In this document: piece after piece, positions 34,844 to 43,749 of the stretch
How positions within the stretch are numbered: position 1 is the first letter of the stretch
Layout: every line of letters starts with the position of its first letter
From: CBDBJL01 sp965206365
GTDB lineage: Bacteria > Pseudomonadota > Alphaproteobacteria > JABAAW01 > JAHZMA01
Assembly: GCA_965206365.1 (NCBI GenBank)
Contig: CBDBJL010000009.1
Location: forward strand, 124,001 to 188,000
Reading direction: 5' to 3'
DNA length: 64,000 nt
Position numbers and translations under genes: made by a program
The notes under the pieces: generated by a model
Told to the model about the DNA's origin: nothing
What the model saw: only the letters and a program-made list of their open reading frames with translations
The model's database searches: none

Positions 34844-35748
34844 GAATATTTTCTGCTTAAAAAAAGAAGAGAATGTAGGATAAAATGCGCCGCTTGATTG
34901 GCACTTATTCCCATGCCTACGGGCAAATTTGCCATAGAAATATAATGATGCGCCTTTTCCCATGTTTTTAATATCTTTGCAAGAGGTATGGTTTGCAAGG
35001 ATTGATAAAATTGTGGTTTTTTGCTGGCAAGATGGGTGAAAAAATTCGCCATATAATATGAAAAACAATAAAATTGTTCCGGTGAGGTTTGGGTAAGAGC
35101 ATGAAGATCATCCCAATTCGCATCGGGGAGTTTTGCAAGCATCTGTTCCAGAGATTGTAAATAAAGGTTACATTCTTGCCGATAAAGCTTGGCAAATAAT
35201 CCTGGTTGTCCAAGACATAAATTGGCCAATGTGCGGTTTTGGGCTAAAATATCAGCAGTGATTCCTAAATGAGTGAAAACACTACGCTCTTCATCACAAG
35301 ATAATCGTGAAAATAAAATAGGCAAAAGACGAGAGCGTATCGTTATCGGTAATTTCTTAGGCGAGGTGCTTACTAACAATACATAACTATCCGATGGGGG
35401 TTCTTCTAAAAATTTAAGCAAAGCATTCGCAGCTTCATTCCCCAGAAAATCTGCCGGATCAATTAATAAAATTCTATTTTTATTCATTGCCGTCATTAAT
35501 AAATCTGAAATGGCGATTCGGGTGGCTTCAATCGATATCCGTTTTCCTGATTCGGCGGTAAGATAGCGAAAATCAGGATTCAACCCTGTGCGTAGATTAT
35601 CAATATGGGTTTCTAGCAGATGTGCGGCTACTTCCCAAGAAAAATGACTTTTGCCAACACCCTCTATGCCGTGAAGTAAAAATGCATGGTGCCTGAGTGG
35701 ACGAGTTGTAAAAAAAATATCTTGAGCTTGTTGATGTCCGATAATCAT
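34840..35748 (-). CDS. holB: DNA polymerase III delta' subunit
   Basis: A 302-aa clamp-loader delta' subunit. It starts with MIIGHQQAQ, has a P-loop-like HGIEGVGKSHF, then RILLIDPADFLGNEAANALLKFLEEPPSDSYVLLVST and IRSRLLPILF, the standard clamp-loader motifs. The ATG at 35748 overlaps the tmk stop by four bases, and the stop overlaps metG likewise. A start seven codons earlier (35769) is possible but would lie deep in tmk. Confidence 0.93.
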   Translation of the reverse strand: MIIGHQQAQDIFFTTRPLRHHAFLLHGIEGVGKSHFSWEVAAHLLETHIDNLRTGLNPDFRYLTAESGKRISIEATRIAISDLLMTAMNKNRILLIDPADFLGNEAANALLKFLEEPPSDSYVLLVSTSPKKLPITIRSRLLPILFSRLSCDEERSVFTHLGITADILAQNRTLANLCLGQPGLFAKLYRQECNLYLQSLEQMLAKLPDANWDDLHALTQTSPEQFYCFSYYMANFFTHLASKKPQFYQSLQTIPLAKILKTWEKAHHYISMANLPVGMGISANQAAHFILHSLLFLSRKYS

Positions 35749-36368
35749 AGACGATATTCCTGTAACCACGAAACTTTCTCGCAGATAATATCTACTATTT
35801 TCTGACTCACCTTTTCCTTTTCAAGGGTTGCGTCAACAAGATAGCATCGGTTTGACTCAGTCTTGCTAATTTCTTGATAACGATTTTGAAGTTGTTGCTT
35901 GAAATGAAGGCTACGAGTTTCAAATACATCATCTTGCAGATCTACATCATCTTTGCGTCGCGCTATTGCTTCCTTAGGCGATATGTCCAAAATTACACTA
36001 AGATCAGGCATTAAATTATCCGTCGCAATATTATGCAATTTCTGAAGTCTATCAAATCCAGCATCGGCTTGATAGGCAAAAGTAGAATCACAAAATCGAT
36101 CACATAAAACCCATTGCCCCAACGCAATTGCAGGCTTGATTACTTCTTGGACATGTAAACATCGTGCGGCATTGATTAGCAAAGCTTCGCTAAGAGCTGA
36201 GTTAAAGTTACGCTTTAACATAAAATCGCGGATTTCTTCGGCAAGCAAAGTTCCGCCCGGCTCTCGGCTAATCACAACATCAATTCCCGCCTTGCGCAGA
36301 AAGATTGCAAGTATGTTTATCTGAGTGGTTTTACCCGAAGCATCAATACCTTCAAAGCTAATGAACAT
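35745..36368 (-). CDS. tmk: Thymidylate kinase
   Basis: A 207-aa dTMP kinase with P-loop FEGIDASGKTTQ (5-16), SREPGGT, WVLCDRFCDSTFAYQ and a LID region (IARRKDDVDLQDDVFE). The ATG at 36368 shares one base with the stop of dacC (TAATG); a start 15 bases earlier would overlap dacC. It supplies dTDP for DNA synthesis and is coupled with holB, a common alphaproteobacterial pairing. Confidence 0.96.
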   Translation of the reverse strand: MFISFEGIDASGKTTQINILAIFLRKAGIDVVISREPGGTLLAEEIRDFMLKRNFNSALSEALLINAARCLHVQEVIKPAIALGQWVLCDRFCDSTFAYQADAGFDRLQKLHNIATDNLMPDLSVILDISPKEAIARRKDDVDLQDDVFETRSLHFKQQLQNRYQEISKTESNRCYLVDATLEKEKVSQKIVDIICEKVSWLQEYRL

Positions 36369-37537
36369 TAGAATAAATGCCAAAAATTATACGTTAAGCG
36401 TCCTAAAAAACCAGTTTGTTTAACATCTTGCGCGGCAATAACGGGCGAGCGAATAACCTCCTCACCATCTTCATTAATTACCAAAACTCCAATAACATCA
36501 TCTCGTTTAATAGGCGCAGCTAACGGGGCTTTATATTCAATGTAACCCGTTAATTTCGGAGTTGATTTAGTTGGAATCGTAATATTAATATTTTGTGATG
36601 CTAGTAGCGGAATTGTTTTATTTTTTCCCAACACTATCGGTGCATATTGAACAAGCGTACCTTCAGAAAATAGCTGAACATTTTTCCAAGCATTAAACCC
36701 CCAACGCAAAACTCTTTCACTTTCACGTCGACGCGTTCCCTCATTTTTTAAGCCATTAACAACCATAATGATCCGTCGTTCCTCTTGTTTTGCCGAGGTT
36801 ACCAGCCCATAACCCGAAGCATCCGTATGTCCGGTTTTCAAACCATCAACCCCAAGATCCCGTAATAATAAAGGGTTACGATTATCTTGTTTAATACCAC
36901 CGTAAGTAAAACTTTTCACCGCATAAATTTTGTATAATTCTGGAAAATCTTCGATCGTACGTTTCGCAAGAATCGCTAAATCCCATGCTGTTGTGTAATG
37001 GTTTTCATCAGGCCAGCCACTTGCATTGGCAAAATTTGTATTTTCCATATCAATTTCTTTGGCTTTTGCATTCATTAACTCGGTAAAATCAGATTCCGAA
37101 CCGCTAATACCCTCTGCTAAAGCAACAGCAGCATCATTTCCTGATTGAACAACAAGCCCATAGAGCAGTTCTTCAACGTCAACATTGGTTCCCTGTTCTA
37201 AAAACATACGCGAACCTTTCATTTGCCGTGCTTTATAGCTAATACGAAACAAAGTATCCATGTCAATAAAGCCCGTACGCAAATGCTCAAAGACAATATA
37301 GGCTGTCATCATTTTCGTCATAGATGCTGGGTACATACGCATATTTGCCGATTTTGCTGCCAAAACTGTACGGCTAGAAAGGTCAATTAATAATAATTGT
37401 CGCGCGGAAGTCGTAATTTGCGGATAGCCATCCTTGCCATAACTAACAGATGGATTTAAAAAGCCCAATAATAATATCGGGCTAAGGAGTAAAAGGCGAA
37501 ATTTAAGCATTCTTTTCTCAAAACATAACATAATCAT
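36368..37537 (-). CDS. dacC: D-alanyl-D-alanine carboxypeptidase (PBP5/6 type)
   Basis: A 389-aa serine peptidase of family S11. It has a signal peptide (about 10-35), the catalytic SMTK motif (Ser and Lys in YPASMTKMMTAY), SGN (VVQSGNDAAVALAE), and KTG (DGLKTGHTDASGYG), then a C-terminal beta domain. It trims pentapeptides in peptidoglycan at the inner membrane. The start overlaps the rlpA stop (ATGA). The dacA/dacC name is by family only. Confidence 0.92.
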   Translation of the reverse strand: MIMLCFEKRMLKFRLLLLSPILLLGFLNPSVSYGKDGYPQITTSARQLLLIDLSSRTVLAAKSANMRMYPASMTKMMTAYIVFEHLRTGFIDMDTLFRISYKARQMKGSRMFLEQGTNVDVEELLYGLVVQSGNDAAVALAEGISGSESDFTELMNAKAKEIDMENTNFANASGWPDENHYTTAWDLAILAKRTIEDFPELYKIYAVKSFTYGGIKQDNRNPLLLRDLGVDGLKTGHTDASGYGLVTSAKQEERRIIMVVNGLKNEGTRRRESERVLRWGFNAWKNVQLFSEGTLVQYAPIVLGKNKTIPLLASQNINITIPTKSTPKLTGYIEYKAPLAAPIKRDDVIGVLVINEDGEEVIRSPVIAAQDVKQTGFLGRLTYNFWHLF

Positions 37538-38601
37538 TGCATAACAAAAATATAAGCTTCTGGAAAGCCCTGCTGATTGGCTTTATCGATTAATTCTTCG
37601 ATGGTATCTTTATCTAACGTATCTAATGGTCCTAATAAAACGCGTCTAAGCGAATCTTTCCCCACATCTTGCATAGAAACCGGGTAACCAAATTCTGCTA
37701 ATGTCAGCAGGGCTCGTTTTAAGTTTTCTTCTTCGGAAAACGCCCCAACTTGAATAAATATTCTTTGACTAAAATCAATGTTCGCACTTAGCTTGGTTTC
37801 GCTAACTTTGGCAACAGGCTTACGTTTGGTTTCAGGACCCCTTTGGGCTAATAAGAAATCATCTTGCTCTTTTCCAGCAACACTTTGTTCAGTAGGTGGG
37901 GGTAGGGTTTGAAATTTAGTTTCGCTACGAGTTGGCAGAACTAATTTCTGCCCCGATAATTGGGTTAGAGTATTATTTCGTGCGATAATTTCAGATTTTC
38001 CATCTAACAACTCTGCTAATTTACGGCTTTCTGTAGCGACAATTTGCACCTTAACAGGCGCAGTTCCCTGCTCGGAGAAACCTAAAATTTCTGCGGCACG
38101 CTTGGAAACATCGATAATTCTACCTTTTGCAAAAGGGCCCCGATCATTGATTCGTAATTTTAGTGAATGCCCATTTTCTAAATTCGTAACAATCACAATA
38201 GAGGGTAAGGGTAAGGTGCGGTGCGCTGCTGTTAAGCTATTTTGATTGTAAATTTCACCATTGGCAGTTTTTTTATTATGAAATTCAGCCCCATACCAAG
38301 AAGCAATGCCAACTTCATTATATTCGTAATCCACTTTGGGATAGTAAGATGTTCCTTTAATTTTGTAAGGATTGCCAATTTTATAACTGGGTGTCCCCTC
38401 AACTGGATGGGATTCAGAATATGTGAAACTTTTATATTGTTCTGGGCTAACTTGCTTGATTGGAACACCACGCACAGCCGTATAATTGCCACAACCGCTA
38501 AGAATAAGCAGAGTCAAAACTGGCAGCAACCCCAATAAAAATTGGCTACCCCCAAAATAATAACCATGATTATTTTTAAAATAAGAAAATAATAACATCA
38601 T
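37534..38601 (-). CDS. rlpA: RlpA-like septal-ring lipoprotein with SPOR domain
   Basis: A 355-aa protein with a lipoprotein signal ending in LILSGC, a double-psi beta-barrel (YNEVGIASWYGAEFHNKKTANGE ... INDRGPFAKGRIIDVSKRAAEILGF) with the Asp typical of lytic RlpA, and a C-terminal SPOR domain (about 280-355, RIFIQVGAFSEEENL) that binds denuded septal glycan. ATG 38601 (or 38598) follows AGGAG; a GTG at 38631 would add 10 residues. It neighbours mltB and dacC, forming a peptidoglycan-remodelling group. Confidence 0.93.
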   Translation of the reverse strand: MMLLFSYFKNNHGYYFGGSQFLLGLLPVLTLLILSGCGNYTAVRGVPIKQVSPEQYKSFTYSESHPVEGTPSYKIGNPYKIKGTSYYPKVDYEYNEVGIASWYGAEFHNKKTANGEIYNQNSLTAAHRTLPLPSIVIVTNLENGHSLKLRINDRGPFAKGRIIDVSKRAAEILGFSEQGTAPVKVQIVATESRKLAELLDGKSEIIARNNTLTQLSGQKLVLPTRSETKFQTLPPPTEQSVAGKEQDDFLLAQRGPETKRKPVAKVSETKLSANIDFSQRIFIQVGAFSEEENLKRALLTLAEFGYPVSMQDVGKDSLRRVLLGPLDTLDKDTIEELIDKANQQGFPEAYIFVMQ

Positions 38602-38652
38602 ACTCCTGAATCTACATTCTTTGTACAGCACACGTCAAGAATCGAAAATCTT

Positions 38653-39870
38653 TTACTTAACAGCATCTTGTTGTAATTTTTCGAAAATATCAATATTCAA
38701 ATAACCATCTGCAGGCAAATTATTTTTTTTCTGATATTTTTTCAAAGCCAAACGACTTCGTTTCCCAAAAACACCATCTGCCTCGCCCAAACGGTAACCT
38801 AATTTTTGCAAATAATATTGTGCTTGTTGAACAAATTCAATTTTCAGGGCGGTCTCACCCTGATTTTTGATTTTTTGTATCGGTTTTCCTGAAATAGTAT
38901 CCGCAAGCAAGGCTACTGTAAGGGCATTATTGATCGAATAATTCCAATTTAACAAGCGATGAAAATTATTATAGACAAGAAATTTTGGACCCTTTGCCCC
39001 TGCTGGAGCAACAAGCGCGCCTTTTATTTTCACTATGGGCAAACGCGAACCATTTAATCGACGCACGCCTTTTTTGTGCCAATAAGCAAGTGTTTTCGGT
39101 TTATCAATGCCAACCAGATTGTAATTAAAACCCTTTTTAACAATAACTGCACGCCCCCATAATTTATTCGCCTTCCAACCTCGCCGATATAGATAATGCG
39201 CTGCCGAAGTGAAAGCATCTTTTTCATTGTCCCAAATATCAACTTTTTTATCACCATCACCATCTACACCATAATCTAACAACGTTGTGGGAATAAATTG
39301 CATATGGCCCATTGCGCTTGCCCAGGAACCTAGCATCTTATCCGGAGAGCGATTGTATTTTTCAACAATCTTGATCGCAGTAAAAAATTGCTGTGTAAAA
39401 AAATCTTGTCGCCTGCCCCACGAAAGTGTAGCGGTAGCATCTAAAATATTATGGCTTCCCTTTACCTTCCCATAACTGCTCTCACTTCCCCATAATGCGA
39501 TAATATAATGACCCGGTACATTGTATTTTTTTTCTAGTTTCGTAAAAAATTTTTTGCGTTTTTGGTAATGCTTGCGCCCTTGCAGCATAAAATCACGGGT
39601 AACGCGTTTGTTATAATATTGGTAAAAATTTTGCAAATATTCAGGTTGGAAATTATCTAACCGAATAATTTCTGCATTGGGAATTTTTGTATTCACCACT
39701 GCAAAAACATCTTTAATTGTTTGCGGTTGATGGCCTTTTTTGATGGCTTCGGATTTAAGATACGAAATCCATGACGGGAAATCGCGTTTTTGATTGGCAG
39801 CCAAAGCGGTAGCAGAAATCTGCAAACCCACCATTATGTATGTGTAAAAAAATAATCTTAAATAATGCAT
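38653..39870 (-). CDS. mltB: Lytic murein transglycosylase (MltB type)
   Basis: A 405-aa protein with a signal peptide (about 8-25). The transglycosylase domain has the catalytic Glu in IALWGSESSYGK and MGHMQFIPTT, followed by a C-terminal peptidoglycan-binding domain (about 335-400, QYYLQKLGYRLGEADGVFG). It cleaves glycan strands with formation of anhydro-MurNAc. Its ATG abuts the smpB stop without a gap. Confidence 0.93.
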   Translation of the reverse strand: MHYLRLFFYTYIMVGLQISATALAANQKRDFPSWISYLKSEAIKKGHQPQTIKDVFAVVNTKIPNAEIIRLDNFQPEYLQNFYQYYNKRVTRDFMLQGRKHYQKRKKFFTKLEKKYNVPGHYIIALWGSESSYGKVKGSHNILDATATLSWGRRQDFFTQQFFTAIKIVEKYNRSPDKMLGSWASAMGHMQFIPTTLLDYGVDGDGDKKVDIWDNEKDAFTSAAHYLYRRGWKANKLWGRAVIVKKGFNYNLVGIDKPKTLAYWHKKGVRRLNGSRLPIVKIKGALVAPAGAKGPKFLVYNNFHRLLNWNYSINNALTVALLADTISGKPIQKIKNQGETALKIEFVQQAQYYLQKLGYRLGEADGVFGKRSRLALKKYQKKNNLPADGYLNIDIFEKLQQDAVK

Positions 39871-40335
39871 TTAATCTTGAAAATTCTTCTTAAGAAGACG
39901 TCCTTGTTCAACTTTCCATTCACGTTCTTTAATGAAAGCACGTTTGTCGGCTTTTTTCCTACCCTTACTTAACCCTAGTTCGATTTTGGCAATGCCCCTT
40001 TCGTTAAAAAACATTTGCAAGGGAATCAAAGAGATTCCATCACGTCTCGATGCCCCTGAAAGTTTGTTGATTTCGCGTTTATGCAATAATAATCGACGGA
40101 CCCGTTTTGGATCATGTTGAAATTTTTTGTTGGCATGCGGACATGCCGCAATATAGGTGTTGTATAATGCAATTTCATTCCCTGCAACCCCAGCATGAGC
40201 CTCTTTTAGCGAAGTACCAAAGCTACGCAATGCACGAACTTCGCTACCATAAAGCACAACACCAGCTTCAAGCGTTTCTTGAATTTCATATTCAAATCTT
40301 GCACGACGATTATCGGCAATTATTTTCCGTTGCAT
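39871..40335 (-). CDS. smpB: SsrA-binding protein SmpB
   Basis: A 154-aa SmpB, the tmRNA partner in ribosome rescue. It shows ADNRRARFEYEIQETLEAG, LYGSEVRALR, DPKRVRRLLLHKREI and a basic C-terminal tail (GRKKADKRAFIKERE). It lies between dapA and mltB; dapA-smpB adjacency is frequent in alphaproteobacteria. The tmRNA gene is not in the window. Confidence 0.97.
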   Translation of the reverse strand: MQRKIIADNRRARFEYEIQETLEAGVVLYGSEVRALRSFGTSLKEAHAGVAGNEIALYNTYIAACPHANKKFQHDPKRVRRLLLHKREINKLSGASRRDGISLIPLQMFFNERGIAKIELGLSKGRKKADKRAFIKEREWKVEQGRLLKKNFQD

Positions 40336-40358
40336 CTTCTCAATCTCATGATTATTGG

Positions 40359-41243
40359 CTACAAAGCTCCGACCTGTTGCAACGCTTCTCGAATCTTAAC
40401 GTAACCATTTTCTGGCATCGTTGTTAGCGGTAATCTTGGGGCATCATTGGCAATTAAACCCAATAATTTGGCTGCAGCTTTGGCAGGAACAGGATTAGGA
40501 TGAATGAATAAAGCTTCATTTAATGGATAAATTAACCGAGATAAACGAATGAAATCATTTCGATTATTATCAATCCAAGCTTGATATAATTGGACAACCA
40601 AATGTGGGACAATATTGCTAGTAACCGATACACAACCCGACATCCCTAAGGCTAACCCCGCGGCAAAGGTGCTATCTTCTCCTGATAAAATTTGAAAATC
40701 TTTATCTACCCGCCGTTGGATTGCCAATGTTCGCGTAATTTCACTGGGTACGGCATCTTTAATGGCAACAATATTCTTAAAATCTTTTGCCAGACGAACA
40801 ATAACCTCAATACTCATATTAATGCCGGTGCGTGCCGGAACATTGTAAAGAATAATAGGCAATGTTGTTGTTCGTGCTAATGCACGATAATGCTGGTATA
40901 ATCCTTCACAATTTGGTTTATTGTAATAAGGCGTAACGGCAAGCAAAGCATCAACCCCAATTTTTTCAATCTTTTTTGCCAAATGAACAAAATGTTGAGT
41001 ATCATTGCTACCACAACCCGCAATCACCGGAATCTTGCCATTTACCTGCCGAACAACCATGGTCACGGTTTCGCAATGCTCATCATCGGGCAAAGTTGCT
41101 GATTCACCTGTTGTTCCCATCGGGATCACACCGTGAATTCCTGATGCAATTTGATGATTAACCAAATTTTTTAGACTTTTCTCATCCACTGCCCCATCTG
41201 CTTGAAAAGGGGTTATTAGTGCTGTAAATATACCTTTAAACAT
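40359..41243 (-). CDS. dapA: 4-hydroxy-tetrahydrodipicolinate synthase
   Basis: A 294-aa DapA, the first lysine/DAP-branch enzyme, condensing pyruvate with aspartate semialdehyde. It has MGTTGESATL, PILYNVPARTG with the catalytic Tyr, IVAIKDA with the Schiff-base Lys, and ILSGEDSTF. It is the first gene of a minus-strand run down to 31729 and divergent from the unknown gene at 41363. Confidence 0.97.
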   Translation of the reverse strand: MFKGIFTALITPFQADGAVDEKSLKNLVNHQIASGIHGVIPMGTTGESATLPDDEHCETVTMVVRQVNGKIPVIAGCGSNDTQHFVHLAKKIEKIGVDALLAVTPYYNKPNCEGLYQHYRALARTTTLPIILYNVPARTGINMSIEVIVRLAKDFKNIVAIKDAVPSEITRTLAIQRRVDKDFQILSGEDSTFAAGLALGMSGCVSVTSNIVPHLVVQLYQAWIDNNRNDFIRLSRLIYPLNEALFIHPNPVPAKAAAKLLGLIANDAPRLPLTTMPENGYVKIREALQQVGAL

Positions 41244-41362
41244 TTTACCTTATGATAATGAGCTGTATAGATTCAAAATTATGTTAGATATTCAACAATA
41301 TTCAATTCAATACTTACATGAACATTTATTAAAACAACATATTACAGGTAGAATTGACAAAA

Positions 41363-41812
41363 ATGCAAACCTTAAACTACAATGTAACCAAAGATGAGGT
41401 GAATCGCAACATGCATCTGTTTACAATCTTCGAAAAATCACAAATAAATTATATTTTGCAATTTGCACAGCTCCCTTATGGCATAATCTCTGCACCCAGA
41501 GCCGCTTACATGATGGATATTGAGTTATTTCTTGGGCTTTGCCAGCAGATTCCACCGCAAATACCGAAAATATTTGATTGTGGTACCCATAAGGGGGCAG
41601 CATTAAAGGCAACAAATTTTGCACCGACCCATCTTATCTATAACGGTAATAGTCAACAATTTCAAGATTATGCGCAACAATATCGAATCATTTTGCTCAA
41701 GCAACGCCCACCCGCTTTTATGTTTTCGCTGAATGAAAAAAACTGGCATCATGAGATTAAGACATGGCAGGCAAATAAGATTGCAATTGTTCTAGAAAAT
41801 TATCGTGATTGA
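41363..41812 (+). CDS. Uncharacterised protein
   Basis: A 149-aa protein I cannot name. Motifs: LPYGIISAPRAAYMMDIELFLGLCQQIP, then KIFDCGTHKGAALKA. SAP.AA and F/LDCG...G.A(L)..A recur in short uncharacterised alphaproteobacterial proteins, so it is probably a real cytoplasmic protein. ATG 41363 is chosen; an in-frame TTG lies 9 bases earlier. Its 3' end overlaps the convergent ThiE-like gene by 56 bases. Confidence 0.55.
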   Translation: MQTLNYNVTKDEVNRNMHLFTIFEKSQINYILQFAQLPYGIISAPRAAYMMDIELFLGLCQQIPPQIPKIFDCGTHKGAALKATNFAPTHLIYNGNSQQFQDYAQQYRIILLKQRPPAFMFSLNEKNWHHEIKTWQANKIAIVLENYRD

Positions 41813-42347
41813 AAATATTAATATGCGGGGCAAGAAAATCTACGTTTTGCATGACAAGTCTTTGGCAATCATTGGCATTTTCGATATTATAAGCAATCAG
41901 AGGCAATGTTGTATCTTGCATCCATCGGGTAATAAGCTCATTTTTTTTGCTATGAAAAGCAACATAATCTATTTCTTGTTCACCCCAATGATAACCATCA
42001 TGCAATGTTTTGCACCGTACGCCTAAAATCTTATGATTGCCCAATTTGGTGCGAATTTTCTTGGCATTTTCGCTAGAATGATGCGAAATTTCAAGCCCAT
42101 CTAAATCTGCTTGCAAACTAGCTTCTAACTGATTGCTTAAAAGGGCAATATTGTGACTATCGGTATCGGCCTTGATCTGCATTGCGTAATGAATGATTTT
42201 CGCAATATCCGAGGAACAAAGCACCAAACTTGCCACCGGCAATTCGGTAAATAATTTCGGAATCGCTTGCAGAAATCGATTACACAAAACGGCATCTTCG
42301 AATGCGTTATCGTAAAGATAAAAAATAAATTTCGCTGAGGAAGACAT
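41757..42347 (-). CDS. Thiamine-phosphate-synthase-like (ThiE/TenI fold) protein, divergent
   Basis: A 196-aa protein following the ThiE TIM-barrel plan: FIFYLYDNAF (strand 1), ADLDGLEIS, KILGVRCKTLHDGYHWGEQEIDYVAF (ThiE: GVS.H....A..A..GADY) and PLIAYNIENANDCQRLVMQNVDFLA (ThiE: P..AIGGI...N......AGADG.A). The phosphate-binding GGI is replaced by YNI, and the G-P...T.TK loop is missing. It may therefore lack synthase activity. It lies 6 bases after mgtE. Confidence 0.65.
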   Translation of the reverse strand: MSSSAKFIFYLYDNAFEDAVLCNRFLQAIPKLFTELPVASLVLCSSDIAKIIHYAMQIKADTDSHNIALLSNQLEASLQADLDGLEISHHSSENAKKIRTKLGNHKILGVRCKTLHDGYHWGEQEIDYVAFHSKKNELITRWMQDTTLPLIAYNIENANDCQRLVMQNVDFLAPHINIFNHDNFLEQLQSYLPAMS

Positions 42348-42353
42348 GATTTT

Positions 42354-43733
42354 CTAAATTAATAACCAGCTTGCCATGCCAAGAAACACGCAAAAACCAA
42401 CAATATCGGTGATTGTGGTAAGAATCACCGTAGAGCCCATTGCCGGGTCTAATTGATGATGATCTAAAAATAGCGGAATCAAAACTCCTGCCACATTCGA
42501 TATTGCTAAATTAAGTATCATCGCAAAAGCCACAATGATACTTAAATCAAGACGCCCAAACCATAAATACACCACAAAAGCAGCCAATATCGCAAATAAT
42601 ACACCATTGAGAATACCAACATAAATTTCTTTCATAATCAAACGTACACGCGTAGAATTGGTAAGATATTGTAAGGCAAGTGCACGTACAGTAACTGCCA
42701 AACTTTGCGTGCCAGCATTCCCACCCATGGAAGCAATAATTGGCATTAAAATTGCCAAAGCGACAATTTCTTCCAAAGCGTGTTCAAAAATACCAATTGC
42801 TAATGAAGCCAGTACCGCGGTAAATAAATTAATCAACAACCATGAAAATCGCGTGCGGGCCACCTGAAAAACATTTTCATGAAAAGCATGTTCGGCAACG
42901 CCCGCCAAATTTAACAAATCTTCTTCCCCCTGTGCATCTATTAAATCAACAACATCATCCAAAGTAATGGTTCCAAGCAAAACACCTTTGGAATTAATAA
43001 CCGGATTTTCGATTAAATCATATTTACGAAAAAAAATGCTAACAACATCTTGTGGCATATCTACAGGAATTAATTTGAACTCGGTATCCATAATATCATG
43101 AATGTTACGATCACGGTTTGTTATTAATAATTTAGAGGCTAATAATAAACCAATAGGCTCAGATCCGGCATTTAAAATAATAATATTATAAAATTCACTC
43201 AATTTGTTGCCATGATAACGCAAATAATCAATGGCCTGCCCAACATTCCAACCATCGGGAATGCTAACAAATTCACGACGCATAATTCGCCCCGCAGTTT
43301 CTACATCAAATTCTAATCCGCTAGTAAGCTCAGTTTGAATTCTTGGGGTCAATATGGCTAGTAATTTTTGCTGCTTATCTTCCGAGAAATCTTCAATTAA
43401 GGTAATCCGATCATCAGATGGTAAAAATTCCATATAGCTAGCAATTGTAGAAAGGGGTAATTTTGCTAAAATATCTGTACGCAAACCATCTTCAAGATTT
43501 ACCAATATTTCTGGAATTAAATTTTTATCCGCAAGTTTTTCTAAAAAATCTACGCGTTCATCCGTACGGATATCGCCTATAATTAAAGCAATATCGGATG
43601 CATGTAATTTACTGGTAAGTTTGTGAAACTTAGAAATATCATGATCATCCCATGCGGTAAGAATATTATGCCGATAGCTTGTCTCTTGGTCATGATAAGC
43701 AACATCATCATTCATGATATTTTCTTTCCCCAT
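42354..43733 (-). CDS. mgtE: Magnesium transporter MgtE
   Basis: A 459-aa MgtE. It has an N-terminal superhelical domain (about 25-130), tandem CBS domains (about 135-260, with DMPQDVVSIFFRKYDLIENPVIN), a connecting helix, and five TM helices from about 290 with MPIIASMGGNAGTQSLAVTVRALAL, the pore signature. The channel is gated by cytoplasmic Mg through the N and CBS domains. Start ATG 43733; 43715 and TTG 43739 are alternatives. It follows maeB by 16 bases. Confidence 0.95.
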   Translation of the reverse strand: MGKENIMNDDVAYHDQETSYRHNILTAWDDHDISKFHKLTSKLHASDIALIIGDIRTDERVDFLEKLADKNLIPEILVNLEDGLRTDILAKLPLSTIASYMEFLPSDDRITLIEDFSEDKQQKLLAILTPRIQTELTSGLEFDVETAGRIMRREFVSIPDGWNVGQAIDYLRYHGNKLSEFYNIIILNAGSEPIGLLLASKLLITNRDRNIHDIMDTEFKLIPVDMPQDVVSIFFRKYDLIENPVINSKGVLLGTITLDDVVDLIDAQGEEDLLNLAGVAEHAFHENVFQVARTRFSWLLINLFTAVLASLAIGIFEHALEEIVALAILMPIIASMGGNAGTQSLAVTVRALALQYLTNSTRVRLIMKEIYVGILNGVLFAILAAFVVYLWFGRLDLSIIVAFAMILNLAISNVAGVLIPLFLDHHQLDPAMGSTVILTTITDIVGFCVFLGMASWLLI

Positions 43734-43749
43734 GAACAAAACTCATTGA

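Noticed and set aside
34844..35068. 75-codon extension of metG upstream of 34843
   Set aside because: It overlaps holB and has no resemblance to MetRS; ATG 34843 fits the family start and the ATGA coupling.
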